A stretch of DNA of 64,000 bases from Sialis fuliginosa (lineage: Eukaryota > Arthropoda > Insecta > Megaloptera > Sialidae). The stretch's first letter is position 1. Each line of letters opens with the position of its first letter. This document shows positions 23,201 to 36,196 of this stretch, one piece after another. The notes under the pieces are model-generated. The model did no database searches, was not told the DNA's origin, and saw only the letters and a program-made list of their open reading frames with translations. The translations under genes were made by a program, and so were the position numbers. The stretch spans positions 19,191,001 to 19,255,000 of the forward strand of contig OY540813.1 in assembly GCA_961205875.1 (NCBI GenBank), read 5' to 3'.

Positions 23201-24162
23201 TGTTGCTGCTGATACATGCAGTGGTTGTCCATCAGTTGATGGATCATCAATTAATCTTTTTTTGTAATTTAGTTTTAAGTCTGAATCAATATCACTCCTT
23301 TTATGTAGATAAAAATTATCTATAAGATCACTAGATTCAAGTAAATCACTTTTAATTCCACTATGTGCCTTCTCTAATAATTTTCTGGTTGTGCTTAAAT
23401 CTGAAGTTGGTAATGATGCTGATCTTTCTAGCAGTATAGTGCGTACTGCAGCAATTGGTGGTTGATCGGTGTCTCCTTTAAGATGAGATAACCTATCATC
23501 AAATTCTTCACTTTCAATACTGTCTGATCTAAAACCATCATTATCATATCCTCTATGTATGTCATATTGTTCATTTGAATCCAATGTTTCAGGTACATCT
23601 ATTTCTGTTTGGGGTGATTCAACATATCGTTTTTTAGGTTCTTTTTCATCTTGTAAAGGACACTGGAACGAGGCCATATATTCACTTAATAATGGTTTCT
23701 TGTCTTCGTTGTCTAAAACCTCTTCATCATTTGCAATCTGCTGTTGAACTGTTGATCGTGGCTTAGGAATTGGTAATATAACTTCAACTTCATGTACAGA
23801 CGTCCTTTTTTTAAACTGCGAACTGTCGTGTGTGGTCACTGTTTCTGTAGCTAAACTCATTCTTTTCTTTCCTGTTTGATTCGAACTACTCATTCCTTCC
23901 CAAAATTTCTTTCGATATGAATAATTTTCAGTTATACTTTCTGATGGACTTATTCCTACTTGAACTTTTTCTATATTTGCAGATTCATTCTGAACAGGTG
24001 ACAATGGTATATCGTCTGTTAATTCAAATGATTCTATAGGCGAGGTTAGTTCAATTTGACTATCTAGTTGTTTAGTTATGCGTGGTTTAGGCTTTGGTGT
24101 TAGTTCAGTGATGTTTTGAGTAGTTGTAGTAGCGATAGTTGTTAATGGCTCACCGGTGGTCT
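17215..24162 (-). CDS. Ank2: Giant ankyrin-like tail exon, 6.9 kb, acidic Ser/Thr-rich, with ankyrin C-terminal motif
   Basis: A single exon of 2,316 codons. The minus-strand acceptor is cctcttttag and the donor is CCAAG|GTAGAG; it is phase 1-1. The protein is strongly acidic and Ser/Thr/Glu-rich with no folded domain that I recognise, as expected for an extended cytoskeletal linker. Visible items: a polyalanine stretch near 19075-19130; two copies of SSL-x-EFE-x-LE (about 18685-18735 and 18830-18880); and seven [ST]-D-[ST]-[IL]-[DE] motifs between about 17800 and 18330. Near the end, around 17425-17485, is TEEVDADGNVHVKRVIQKR. Vertebrate ankyrin tails carry a matching D-x-x-G-N-I/V-x-x-K-K-I/V-I/V-R-K signature, which is the main reason for calling the gene an ankyrin. 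A futsch/MAP1-like protein is the alternative for such an acidic giant. Confidence 0.72.
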
Positions 24163-24636
24163 CTAAAAGAGAGGCGGTTAGTATGTTAGCACGATTATAA
24201 TATAAAATAAATTATTTGATCATTAAATATATAACAAAATTAGTCATTTTTTCAGATTGTGTAATACACATCACATAAAATTCACATAACACATAAATAC
24301 TTGATCAACTCTCATACATAGATATAACATATACTAGTAGTATATATATTATAATATATATATATATATATTACATGTGTATACGTTATCATAATTATGT
24401 ACGACTGAAGTAGCGCACGTCATGCAAACACACTGCTTAACTCAACACATATATTGAAGGCAAAATATAAAAAGACAACGATATATTTCAACATCATGCA
24501 CAGCAATAAAACAGCAAAAAATTGGTGTTCAAACATATCGGGCCCTCTATATTGATGTAATTAATTTTTGTGTTTATTTGATGATTTTCGTGAAGACTAT
24601 TTCCTATTAACCAAAACTAGTAGTGATTGAAATTAC
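24163..24636 (-). other. Intron with short TA run
   Basis: AT-rich intron between two phase-1 exons. A TA microsatellite lies at 24355-24371. Nothing coding is seen. Confidence 0.75.
24355..24371. repeat. (TA)n microsatellite
   Basis: Seventeen bases of alternating TA in an intron of the giant gene, preceded by a similar interrupted run. Confidence 0.8.
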
Positions 24637-25302
24637 CTCCTAGAGGACTTTGTTCTAAAGCACAAAGATATCTTGTTACATGTGGTTCACTAATATTCTG
24701 AGATGTTCTAAAAGACTGAGATGTTTTCTCGTTGATATTTAAAAAAGTTGGCTTGTATACTTCGTCTGAATGAATTTCACTCGTACTCAAGTCAACAAGT
24801 TCTGATTCAATATCATCCAGAGCACTAATTGACAATTCTTGAATATCTGATGTACTATTAACATTTTCTTGAGAACCAAAAGGACTTGTTTTACTTAGCC
24901 AATCCAAAACGGCATTCATAACCATCCCAGTACTAACATTTTCTCTACTGAAAGCCATTTTAAATGGCGAGTCAGCAGTATCGTATACACTGTGTCCGAC
25001 AGATTTACTCATGATTCCATGATCCACTACTGTTTCCACCAGTGATTTTTTTGTTGTGTCATTATCAAAAGTTTTTTTTGAACTGTCAATAACGTTTAAA
25101 TCTGGAAGACTGCCATGTAAACAAAATTCATTTCTTATACGTACTCCCGCTTCAGATTTTGCTCTCATATTTGAATATTTTTTCGTGGGAATTGGAGACG
25201 AATACGGACTTCTTTTTATTGGTATTATATCTATTTCGACACCTGCTTTGTTTATATTTTGATTTTTATTTAACGTTACTGGTGCCATGTAAACAATGTC
25301 AC
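24637..25302 (-). CDS. Ank2: Giant ankyrin-like protein, 666-bp exon with SxIP-type motif
   Basis: Symmetric phase 1-1 exon of 222 codons. The minus-strand acceptor is cttattccgtag and the donor is TAGGAG|GTAATT. It starts GDIVYMAPVTL (Gly split with the previous exon) and ends EQSPLGG. Near its start, about 25172-25205, it has KRSPYSSPIPTKKYSNMRAK: an S-x-I-P core inside a basic/Ser/Pro segment, the class of motif that binds EB microtubule plus-end proteins. This fits the microtubule role known for giant neuronal ankyrins. The rest is polar and Ser/Asp-rich with no domain recognised. The frame after the donor stops within six codons. Confidence 0.72.
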
Positions 25303-25541
25303 CTACGGAATAAGTTTTTTTATAAATATCATAGGAGTTCCCGATATGTTTGATATTGTACGTTTTAATTTTCGTTAACTTTGTGTTATTGTGAAGATAT
25401 GCATGCCCTACAGAAAAGTGAATAAATAAATGCTATTATGTAATTGTAAATAAGGACGTGACCTAAATTAAACATAGGTCATGTGCCTTTGTAAAACATT
25501 TATATGACAAAGTATAATATAAACATTTGTTACTAATCTAC

Positions 25542-28500
25542 CTTGTGGCAGATCTTGCACTTCAGCAGTGCTATCTGGTGTCTTCGATTCCCAGTCTTCA
25601 CTGGCCGTAAATGTACCATCATCCCATATATTTGAGTATTCTTTTTGGAAATCTGAAACTTCTTCTGTACTCAATTGTGAAACAATTCTTTGGAATTCAA
25701 TTTCTCTACTGCGTTCTAATTCTGGAGTGGGTATTTTTTCTTCAGTAGCCTTAATTTTATCTTGCTCTAAAGTTTCTGATGCCATACGTTCAAAATGTCG
25801 TTCGATACGCCGAAGTTTTTTAGAATGTTTAGTATCATCTAGGTTTGAGTTATCAAACTGAATATTATCATCTTCCATTGATTTCAGAACCATATCAATA
25901 TTGGATAGCTTTTCTTCGAGTTTTGTAAGATCATCATCAGTTTTGTTATCATTATAAGCTTCTAAAATGGACGGCGTTTCCAATTCAATATTGCTTTCGT
26001 CAATATCTGTTATGTAGTTTTGAGAAAAATCACCGTCTTCAGATTCTATATGAAACAGTCGTTTTTTCTTAGCGTCCGTAACAAATGACAATGGTTGTGC
26101 GGAATATAAATCTTTTTGACATTGATCAATTGTTTTCAACGTTGATAGATCAATGTTCCTTTCAGATATATTTGTTGAAAATTCATCTGTAGGTCCTGAA
26201 TTAGCTTTACCGTTATCATCTAATTGTAAATTAGACAATGAAGCACTTTCAGTAGATAATGTACGAATATTAGAAGTCATATCAGTATTAGCATCAGAAT
26301 CTAAAACTGATGACTTGCATATCTGTGTAATATTTGACTCTGGGTGCCAACTCTTTAATGTTTCTTCAACGCTGTCATGTATTTCTTCGACTGGTTGCAC
26401 ATCAACATCTAAGTCAGTTATTTGTACAGTGGTTGGAAAATGAATGTCAAATGATGAAATCATATTTTCTTCATTTATAACGTTTTCTATAATGTTATTC
26501 TTGATATCTTTGTTACCAACAGAGGAAACAACGTCTTTAGTTCTTTCTACGTTTTTATCAAAAGAAGAGCCAAAGTCTTCAAAAATTCCTCCATCTTTTG
26601 ATTTTATAAAGACACTTTTGTCTATAACCGCCTTTGCACTATCTTTTACTATATCTTCAGTATCTATTTTGATTTTTGATGCAACATCTTTAGTTGTTTC
26701 TACTTTCCTATCAATATCAGAGCTAACATTATCAAAGAATCCTCCTGCTGTTGTTTTTACATCGCAACTTTTTTCTGATAACGTTTTTGCACCATCCTTT
26801 ACATTATATTTGGTATCTTTTTTGATGTCTGAAGCAACATCTTTAGTTGTTTCTACTTTCTTATCAAAAGCAGAGCCTACGTCATCAAAGAATCCACCTA
26901 CTTTTGATTTTACATCGCTGCTTTTTTCTGAAACGACTTTTGCACCATCCTTAACTTTATCTTTGGTATCCTTTTTGATATCTGAAGCAACATCTTTAGT
27001 TACTTCTACTTTCTTATCAAAAGCGGAGCTAACGCCATCAAAGAATTCTCCTACTTTTGTTTTTACATCACCACTTTTTTCTGTTACAGCCTTTGCAGTT
27101 ACTACTACTTTATCTTCGGTATCTTTTTTGAAGTCTGACGCAATATCTTTATTTATTTCTACTTCCTTAGCAAAAGCGGAGCTAACATCATCAAAGAATC
27201 CACCTTCTTTTGTTTTAACATCGCTACTCTTTTCTGATACCGCTTTTGCACCTTTTTTTACTTTATCTTCGGTATCTTTTTTGATGTCTAAAGTAACATC
27301 TTTAGTTGTTTCTACTTTCTTATCAAAAGCAGAGCCTACGTCATCAAAGAATCCTCCTACTTTTGTTTTAACATCGCTGCTCTTTTCTGATACCGCTGTT
27401 GCACCTTCTTTTACTTTATCTTTAGTATCTTTTTTGATGTCTGAAGCAACATCTTTAGTTGTTTCTATTTTCTTATCAAAAGCGGAGCTTATATCATCAA
27501 AGAATTCACCTACTTTTGTTTTTACATCATCACTTTTTTCTGTTACAGCCTTTGCAGTTACTACTACTTTATCTTCGGTATCTTTTTTGAAGTCTGACGC
27601 AATATCTATATTTGTTTCTACTTCCTTATCAAAAGCGGAGCTAACATCATCAAAGAATCCACCTACTTTTGTTTTAATATCGCTACTCTTTTCTGATACC
27701 TCTTTTTCACCTTCTTTTACTTTATCTTCCGTATCATTTTTGATGTCTAAAGTAATATCTTTAGTTGTTTCTACTTTCTTATCAAAAGCAGAGCTAACAT
27801 CATCGAAGAATCCTCCAACTTTTGATTTTACATCGTTGCTTTTTTCTGAAACCACTTTTGCACCATCCTTTACATTATCTTTGGTAACTTTTTTGATATC
27901 TGCAGCAACATCTTTAGTTGTTTCTACTTTCTTATCAAGAGCAGAACTTACATCATCAAAGAATCCACCTACTTTTGTTTTAACATCGCTGCACTTTTCT
28001 GATACCGCTGTTGCACCTTCTTTTACTTTATCTTCGATATCTTTTTTGATGTCTGAAGTATCATCTTTAGTTGTCTCTACTTTCTTATCAAAACCAGAGC
28101 CTACGTTATCAAAGAATCCTCCTACTTTTGTTTTAACTTCGCTGCTCTTTTCTGATACCGCTGTTGCACTTTCTTTTACTTTATCTTCAGTATCTTTTTT
28201 GATGTCTGAAGCAACATCTTTAGTTGTTTCTGTTTTCTTATCAAAAGCGGAGCTTAAATAATCAAAGAATCCACCTACTTTTGTTTTAATATCGCTGCTC
28301 TTTTCTGATACCGTTGTTGCACCTACTTTTACTTTATCTTCGGTATCTTTTTTGATGTCTAAAGCAACATCTTTAGTTGTTTCTACTTTCTTATCAAAAG
28401 CAGAGCTTACATCATCAAAGAATCCACCTACTTTTGTTTTAACATCGCCGCTCTTTTCTGATACCGCTATTGCACCTTCTTTTAGTTTATCTTCGTTATC

Positions 28501-31500
28501 TTTTTTGATGTCTGAAGCAACATCTTTAGTTGTTTCTACTTTCTTATCAAAAGCGGTGCTAACATCATCAAAGAATCCTCCTGCTTTTGTTTTTATATCG
28601 CTACTTTTTGCTGATATCGCTGTTGCACCTTCTTTTACATTATCTTTAGTATCTTTTTTGATGTCTGAAGCAACATCTTTAGTTGTTTCTATTTTCTTAT
28701 CAAAAGCGGAGCTTACATCATCAAAGAATCCACCTACTTTTGTTTTAACATCGCTGCTCTTTTCTGATACTGCTGTTGCACCGTCTTTTACTTTATCTTT
28801 GGTATCTTTTTTGATGTCTGAAGCAACATCTTTAGTTGTTTCTATTTTCTTATCGAAAGCGGAGCTTACATCATCAAAGAATCCACCTACTTTTGTTTTA
28901 ACATCGCTGCTCTTTTCTGATACTGCTTTTGCACTTTCTTTTACTTTATCTTCGGTATCTTTTTTGATGTCTGAAGCAACATCTTTAGTTGTTTCTACTT
29001 TCTTATCAAAAGCAGAGCCTACGTCATCAAAGAATTCTCCTGCTGTTGTTTTTACATCGCTACTTTTTTCTGATAATGTTTTTGCACCATCCTTTATTTT
29101 ATCTTTGGTATCTTTTTTAATGTCTGAAGCAACATCTTTAGTTGTTTCTACTTTCTTATCAAAAGCAGAGCCTACGTCATCAAAGAATCCTCCTACTTTT
29201 GTTTTAACATCAATGCTCTTTTCTGATACCGCTGTTGCACCTTCTTTTATTTTATCTTCGGTATCTTTTTTGATGTCTGCAGCAACATCTTTAGTTGTTT
29301 CTACTTTCTTATCAAAAGCAGAGCTTACGTCGTCAAAGAATCCTCCTACTTTTGTTTTAACATCAATGCTCTTTTCTGATACCGCTGTTGTACCTTCTTT
29401 TACTTTATCTTCGGATTCTTTTTTGATGTCTGCAGCAACATCTTTGGTTGTTTCTACTTTCTTATCAAAAGCAGAGCCTACGTCGTCAAAGAATCCTCCT
29501 ACTTTTGTTTTAACATCGCTGCTCTTTTCTGATACCGTTGTTGCACCTTCTTTTAATTTATCTTTGGTGTCTTTTTTGATGTCTGAAGCAACATCTTTAG
29601 ATGTTTCTATTTTCATATCAAAAGCGGAGCTTATATCATCAAAGAATCCACCTACTTTTGTTTTAACATCGCTGCTCTTTTCTGATACTGCATTTGCACC
29701 GTCTTTTACTTTATCTTTGGTATCTGTTTTGATGTCTGAAGCAACATCTTTAGTTGTTTCTACTTTCTTATCAAAAGCAGAGCCTACGTCGTCAAAGAAT
29801 CCTCCTACTTTTGTTTTAACATCGCTGCTCTTTTCTGATACCGCTGTTGCACCTTCTTTGACTTTATCTTTGGTGTCTTTTTTGATGTCTGAAGCAACAT
29901 CTTTAGATGTTTCTATTTTCTTATCAAAAGCGGAGCTTATATCATCAATGAATCCACCTACTATTGTTTTAACATCGCTGCTCTTTTCTGATACTGCTGT
30001 TACACCGTCTTTTACTTTATCTTTGGTATCTTTTTTGATGTCTGAAGCAACATCTTTTGTTGTTTCAATTTTCTTATCAAAAGCAGAGCTTACATCATCA
30101 AAGAATCCTCCTGCTGTTGTTTTTACATCGCTACTTTTTTCTGATAACGTTTTTGCACCATCCTTTACTTTATCTTTGGCATCTTTTTTGATATCTGAAG
30201 CAACATCTTTAGTTGTTTCTACTTTCTTATCAAAAGCAGAGCCTACGTCATCAAAGTAACCACCTACTTTTGTTTTTATTTCGCTACTTTTTTCTGATAC
30301 CGCTGTTGCACCTTCTTTTACTTTATCTTCGGTATCATTTTTGATGTCTGCAGCAACTTCCTTAGTTGTTTCTATTTTCTTACTAAAAGCAGAGCTTATG
30401 TCATCAAATAAGCCTCCGACTTTTGTTTTTACATCGCTACTTTTTTCTGATACCGCTGTTGCACCTTTTTTTACTTTATCTTCTGTATCTTTTTTGATGT
30501 CTGAACTAACATCTTTACTTGTTTCTACTTTCTTATCAAAAGCAGAGCTCACGTCGTCAAAGAATCCTCCTACTTTCATTTTAACATCGCTGCTCTTTTC
30601 TGATACCGCTGTTGCACTTTCTTTTACTTTATCTTTGGTGTCTTTTTTGATGTCTGAAGCAACATCTTTAGATGTTTCTATTTTCTTATCAAAAGCGGAG
30701 CTTATATCATCAAAGAATCCACTTACTTTTGTTTTAACATTGCTGCTCTTTTCTGATACCGCTGTTGCACTTTCTTTTACGTTATCTTCGGTATCTTTTT
30801 TGATGTCTGAAGCAACATCTTTAGTTGTTTCTACTTTCTTATCAAAAGCAGAGCCTACGTCATCAAAGAAGCCTCCTACTTTTGTTTTAACATCGCTGCT
30901 CTTTTCTGATACCGCTGTTGCACCTTCTTTTACTTTATCATTGGTATCTTTTTTGATGTCTGAAGCAACATCTTTAGTTGTTTCTATTTTCTTATCAAAA
31001 GCGGAGCTTACATCATCAAAGAATCCACCTACTTTTGTTTTAACATCGCTGCTCTTTTCTGTTACCGCTATTGCACCTTCTTTTACTTTATCTTCGGTAT
31101 CTTTTTTGATGTCTGAAGCAACATCTTTAGTTGTTTCTACTTTCTTATCAAAAGCAGAGCCTACGTCTTCAAAGAATCCTCCTACTTTTGTTTTAACATC
31201 GCTGCTCTTTTCTGATACCGCTATTGCACCTTCTTTTACTTTATCTTCGGTATCTTTTTTGATGTCTGAAGCAACATCTTTTGTTGTTTCTACTTTCTTA
31301 TCAAAAGCAGAGCCTACGTCATCAAAGAAGCCTCCTACTTTTGTTTTAACATCGCTGCTCTTTTCTGATACCGCTGTTGCACCTTCTTTTACTTTATCTT
31401 TGGTATCTTTTTTGATGTCTGAAGCAACATCTTTAGTTGTTTCTACTTTCTTATCAAAAGTAGAGCCTACGTCATCAAAGAAGCCTCCTACTTTTGTTTT

Positions 31501-34500
31501 AACATCGCTGCTCTTTTCTGATACCGCTGTTGCACCTTCTTTTAAATTTTCTTTGGTATCTTTTTTGATGTCTGAAGCAACATCTTTAGTTGTTTCTATT
31601 TTCTTATCAAAAGCGGAGTTTATATCATCAAATAATCCACCTACTTTTGTTTTAACATCGCTGCTCTTTTCTGATACCGCTTTTGCACCTTTTTTTACTT
31701 TATTTTCGGTATTTTTTTTGATGTCTGAAGCAACATCTTTTGTTGTTTCTACTTTCTTATCAAAAGCAGAGCCTACGTCATCAAAGAAGCCTCCTACCTT
31801 TGTTTTAACATCGCTGCTCTTTTCTGATACCGCTGTTGCACCTTCTTTTACTTTATCTTTGGTGTCTTTTTTGATGTCTGAAGCAACATCTTTAGATGTT
31901 TCTATTTTCTTATCAAAAGCGGAGCTTTCATCATCAAAGAATCCACCTACTTTTGTTTTAACATCACTGCTCTTTTCTGATACTGCTGTTGCACCGTCTT
32001 TTACTTTATCTTCAGTATCTTTTTTGATGTCTGAAGCAACATCTTTAGTTGTTTCTACTTTCTTATCAAAAGCAGAGCCTACGTCATCAAAGAAGCCTCC
32101 TACCTTTGTTTTAACATCGCTGCTCTTTTCTGATACCGCTGTTGCACCTTCTTTTACTTTATCTTTGGTGTCTTTTTTGATGTCTGAAGCAACATCTTTA
32201 GATGTTTCTATTTTCTTATCAAAAGCGGAGCTTACATCATCAAAGAATCCACCTACTTTTGTTTTAACATCGCTGCTCTTTTCTGATACTGCTGTTGCAC
32301 CGTCTTTTACTTTATCTTCAGTATCTTTTTTGATGTCTGAAGCAACATCTTTAGTTGTTTCTACTTTCTTATCAAAAGCAGAGCCTACGTCATCAAAGAA
32401 GCCTCCTACTTTTGTTTTAACATCGCTGCTCTTTTCTGATACCGCTTTTGCACCTTCTTTTACTTTATCTTCGGTATTTTTTTTGATGTCTGAAGCATCA
32501 TCTTTTGTTGTTTCTATTTTCTTATCAAAAGCGGAGCTTACATCATCAATGAATCCACCTACTTTTGTTTTAACATCGCTGCTCTTTTCTGTTACCGCTA
32601 TTGCACCTTCTTTTACTTTATCTTCGGTATCTTTTTTGATGTCTGAAGCAACATCTTTAGTTGTTTCTACTTTCTTATCAAAAGCAGAGCCTACGTCATC
32701 AAAGAATCCTCCTACTTTTGTTTTAACATCGCTGCTCTTTTCTGATACCGCTGTTGCACCTTCTTTTACTTTATCTTTAGTATCTTTTTTGATGTCTGAA
32801 GCAACATCTTTAGTTGTTTCTATATTCTTATCAAAAGCGGTGCTAACATCATCAAAGAATCCTCCTGCTTTTGTTTTTATATCGCTACTTTTTGCTGATA
32901 TCGCTGTTGCACCTTCTTTTACATTATCTTTAGTATCTTTTTTGATGTCTGAAGCAACATCTTTAGTTGTTTCTATTTTCTTATCAAAAGCAGAGCCTAC
33001 GTCATCAAAGAAGCCTCCTACTTTTGTTTTAACATCGCTGCTCTTTTCTGATACCGCTGTTGCACCTTCTTTTACTTTATCTTTAGTATCTTTTTTGATG
33101 TCTGAAGCAACATCTTTAGTTGTTTCTATTTTCTTATCAAAAGCGGAGCTTACATCATCAAAGAATCCACCTACTTTTGTTTTAACATCGCTGCTCTTTT
33201 CTGATACTGCTGTTGCACCTTCTTTTACATTATCTTCGGTATCTTTTTTGATGTCTGAAGCAACATCTTTAGTTGTTTCTACTTTCTTATCAAAAGCAGA
33301 GCCTACGTCATCAAAGAATCCTGCTACTTTGGTTTTTACTTCGCCACTTTTTTCTGTAACCTCTTTTGCAGTTTCCTTTATTTTAACTTCGGTATCTTTT
33401 TTGTCATCTAAATTTATATCTTTAGTTGTTAGTACCTTCTTATCAAAAGCAGAATTCATATCAATGAAAAGTTCTTCTACTTTTGAATTTAAGTCGGTAG
33501 AAGTTTCGTGTAATTTTTTTTCTTCAGTTTTAGTTTTATTACTTGTTTCATCTTGTTTATCAGAATCAGATATTATATCTTTTCTTATTTCTTCTGGGGG
33601 TATTTTTGTCAGACCCCCTTGTGATTCTGTTTGTTTTTCATGGTTTTTGTGACTGTCGTCTGTTTTACCGAATATTTTTTTGAAAAATCCTGTTACCGAA
33701 TCAGCAGCACCTTTTGATTCTTTTTTTGTTTCATCTGCTATCAATGTTTTTTTATGATCTATGTGATCTTCTATTGTTTGTGGAGATTTTATTACATCTT
33801 CTATTTGTTTATTTTCATTGTCAGTATTGCTTTTAATATAATCCGATATTTTCGAATCTTCCGTTTTAGCGATACTATTTATTTGGTCTATTACTTGTGA
33901 ATTTTCTTCTAAATTTGTCTCTATCTCTTTAATAATTTGTTTAGATGTCGATTGAATATCTTCATTTTTAGCTAGTGGGTTAAATTCCACATTGCTTTCC
34001 GTTGCTTCAATTTTTTCACTAACAGTATTTAATATATCGATAACATTTGAATCTAAAAATTTTGACTGTTCATCTGTACCTTTTTCGAATTGTTCATTTG
34101 TATCTTTCGATGTCTTATCAGTGTCAACTATTGTAGGCCTCTCAGTTTTAGTGATATCGTCTTTTATGTTTTTATCAATATATTTATTTTCCTTACTTGT
34201 TCCAAATAACTTATCAAAGAACCCAATTTTTTCTTTAGTTTCTAATTTTGGATTAATTTCAGCAATTTCCGTGTTTTTGTCTGGTGAAGATATTTCACTT
34301 ATTTTTTTTTCTTGTTCTTCTTGTGCTGACTCCGGTTCTTCTGTGGATCTATCATTATCAATTTTAGATATTGTGTCAGTTACTTCTGCTTTCTTCATTT
34401 CATTTTCAGTTATGTCAATCAAAACTTTCTTTAAAATATTGGAAGTGTCTGTTTGATTATCTTCAGAAATTTCAGTTATTTCTATTACGTTACTGTCTAT

Positions 34501-35870
34501 AGCTTCTAACATTTCTGCATTGTCATCTTCACTTTTCTTCTGTTTTTTTGAAAAAATACCAAATATTCCTTTACCACCTTTATCTTCTTTTTCACCATGT
34601 TTTATGTGTTTATTTTGTTGTTTCAAATTATCGTTTGTAAAATCTTTTTTAGCTTTTATATCTATATTTATAATTTTATCACTATCAATTAACTCTTCTC
34701 TAATTTTTATTTCACTTTTAATATCTTTATTGTCTTCATCAGGCAAAATTTCTTTCTTTATATTTTGGTCATCTGTTTTTTTTCCCTTTTTTCCAAACAG
34801 ACTGAAAAATCCACCTGACTTTGTACTTTCACTCTTATTTTTGTCAGGCTGCGGTTTTAATGATGGATCTTTATTCGAATCATCTGTCTCAATATCTATG
34901 TCAATTTTTTCTGCGGTTACCGGAATTTCAGTATTTAAAACATCGTCATCGTTAGGTGAAATAAGCATTGTTTCAGTTGTGATTGTATCTATAGTAATTT
35001 TTTCTGGAATAATTTCTTCGTTATCTTTATTTTCTTTTGTATCTTCTTTGCCGTCTTTTTTTATAAAACTTATATCATTTTTGCTATCCACATCAATAAC
35101 TGTACTCAAATCTACGGAAATATTTTTACACGGTAGATCTTCTTTAATTAAACTCTTCTCTGTTATGACTGAAAAGTCTTGAGGATTTATAATTATACTA
35201 TCAAATGTTTGAGATATATCATCCACATGTAAAACGTGAGTGAGTGGTTTATTGCTAGATGAATCTATTTCACTGGTAGTTTGTAATTTATTTTCATCTA
35301 TCTCAAGAACGTTTGGTTGATCACTTTCGTCTATATCTTTGTCTTTAATACCCATTTTTTCGCCATTGTCATTTGAAATAATATCAGGTTTTTCAATTTT
35401 ATTCTTATCTGTTTCATTTGTCATTACTTCTGTTTCTGATGATTGATTGGGATCATTAGGTTTTGATTTTTTATGTTTTTTAGTTTTATTTTTTTTAGCC
35501 TTTTTGGGCGACTGATCATCTTTGGAATCACTATCTGAATGATCAAAAGATTTTTTTGCTAATGATTTTAATGTTCCAAAGAAACCTTTACCACCTTTTG
35601 TTTTTTCTTTCTTGATTTCTTTTTCTTTGGATGGTTCTATTTTTTCTATACTTTTTTCTTTAAATGTCATTTTTTCTACTACCGGTGCATATGGTTCTGA
35701 TTGTGATTCCATAGATAAAAAGTCTAAGGTTTGTTTTTTAACAGCTGTTAAATCTTTAGATAAAATATCTTGTACTATTGAAAAGGCTGTAATACATGTT
35801 TCAGCAGGTTGTTTTGAAATTTCAGTTGATATATTTGACTGTTTCTCTTCTTGAGCTGTTTTCATTAATC
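25542..35870 (-). CDS. Ank2: Giant ankyrin-like tail exon, 10.3 kb, with 46 x 51-residue repeat array
   Basis: One exon of 3,443 codons, phase 1-1. The minus-strand acceptor is attatttcag and the donor is CCACAAG|GTAGAT. The N-terminal 700-800 residues are Lys/Asp/Glu-rich and carry five short aromatic-basic motifs (for example GFFGTLKSLAKKS, GGFFSLFGKKGKK, GFFDKLFGTSKE, GFFKKIFGKTDD). The middle is a 51-residue tandem array, with units typified by VGGFFDDVSSAFDKK followed by ETTKDVASDIKKDTEDKVKE and GATAVSEKSSDVKTK. The repeats look like long polar amphipathic helix. The C-terminal part is unique and acidic. No catalytic domain is present. No comparable ankyrin repeat is known to me; membrane or microtubule binding is inference only. 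Confidence 0.75.
26470..33490 (-). repeat. 153-bp coding tandem repeat, 46 units
   Basis: The 'tcaaaag' register point is at 33443 in the first unit and at 26558 in the last. The distance of 6,885 bases is exactly 45 x 153, so the array has 46 units with no net length change. Outer units, such as FEDFGSSFDKNVERTKDVV near 26500-26600, are more diverged than inner ones, as expected if copies arise by unequal exchange in the middle. The ends given are approximate. Confidence 0.93.
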
Positions 35871-36196
35871 CTGAAATAATATTCACTATCCAACACTAAC
35901 GTTCAAATCGTTTAATCAAAATAAAGTTCTGTTGTTTCAAAAACAGAGTATTACTTACTGCATAATAAAACAGTTCAACTTAACACCTACATTTATAAAG
36001 ATTTATCAAAAACAAAATCTACTATGTAAATAAATAAGTGGAAGTATAATGTGTAAGGATTGATACATTTTTAAGTGTTTACGCTAAATTTATATAAGCA
36101 AATCGAAAGCATACTGAAAAACAAACATAATGCGGTTAAAATATGCACTCCATTGGCTACACTCCATGCGGGTGAGTCGCACATCAAGCCTTTTAC
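35871..36196 (-). other. Intron, nothing recognised
   Basis: 326 bases of AT-rich intron with GAAG|GTAAAA donor and tatttcag acceptor on the minus strand. The open frame past the upstream donor (Arg-Leu-Asp-Val-Arg...) is not coding-like and ends at 36090. Confidence 0.7.

Noticed and set aside
26444-33652. Three long plus-strand open frames over the 51-residue array
   Set aside because: Mirror images of the minus-strand repeat; the exon structure, splice phases and charge pattern all support the minus strand.
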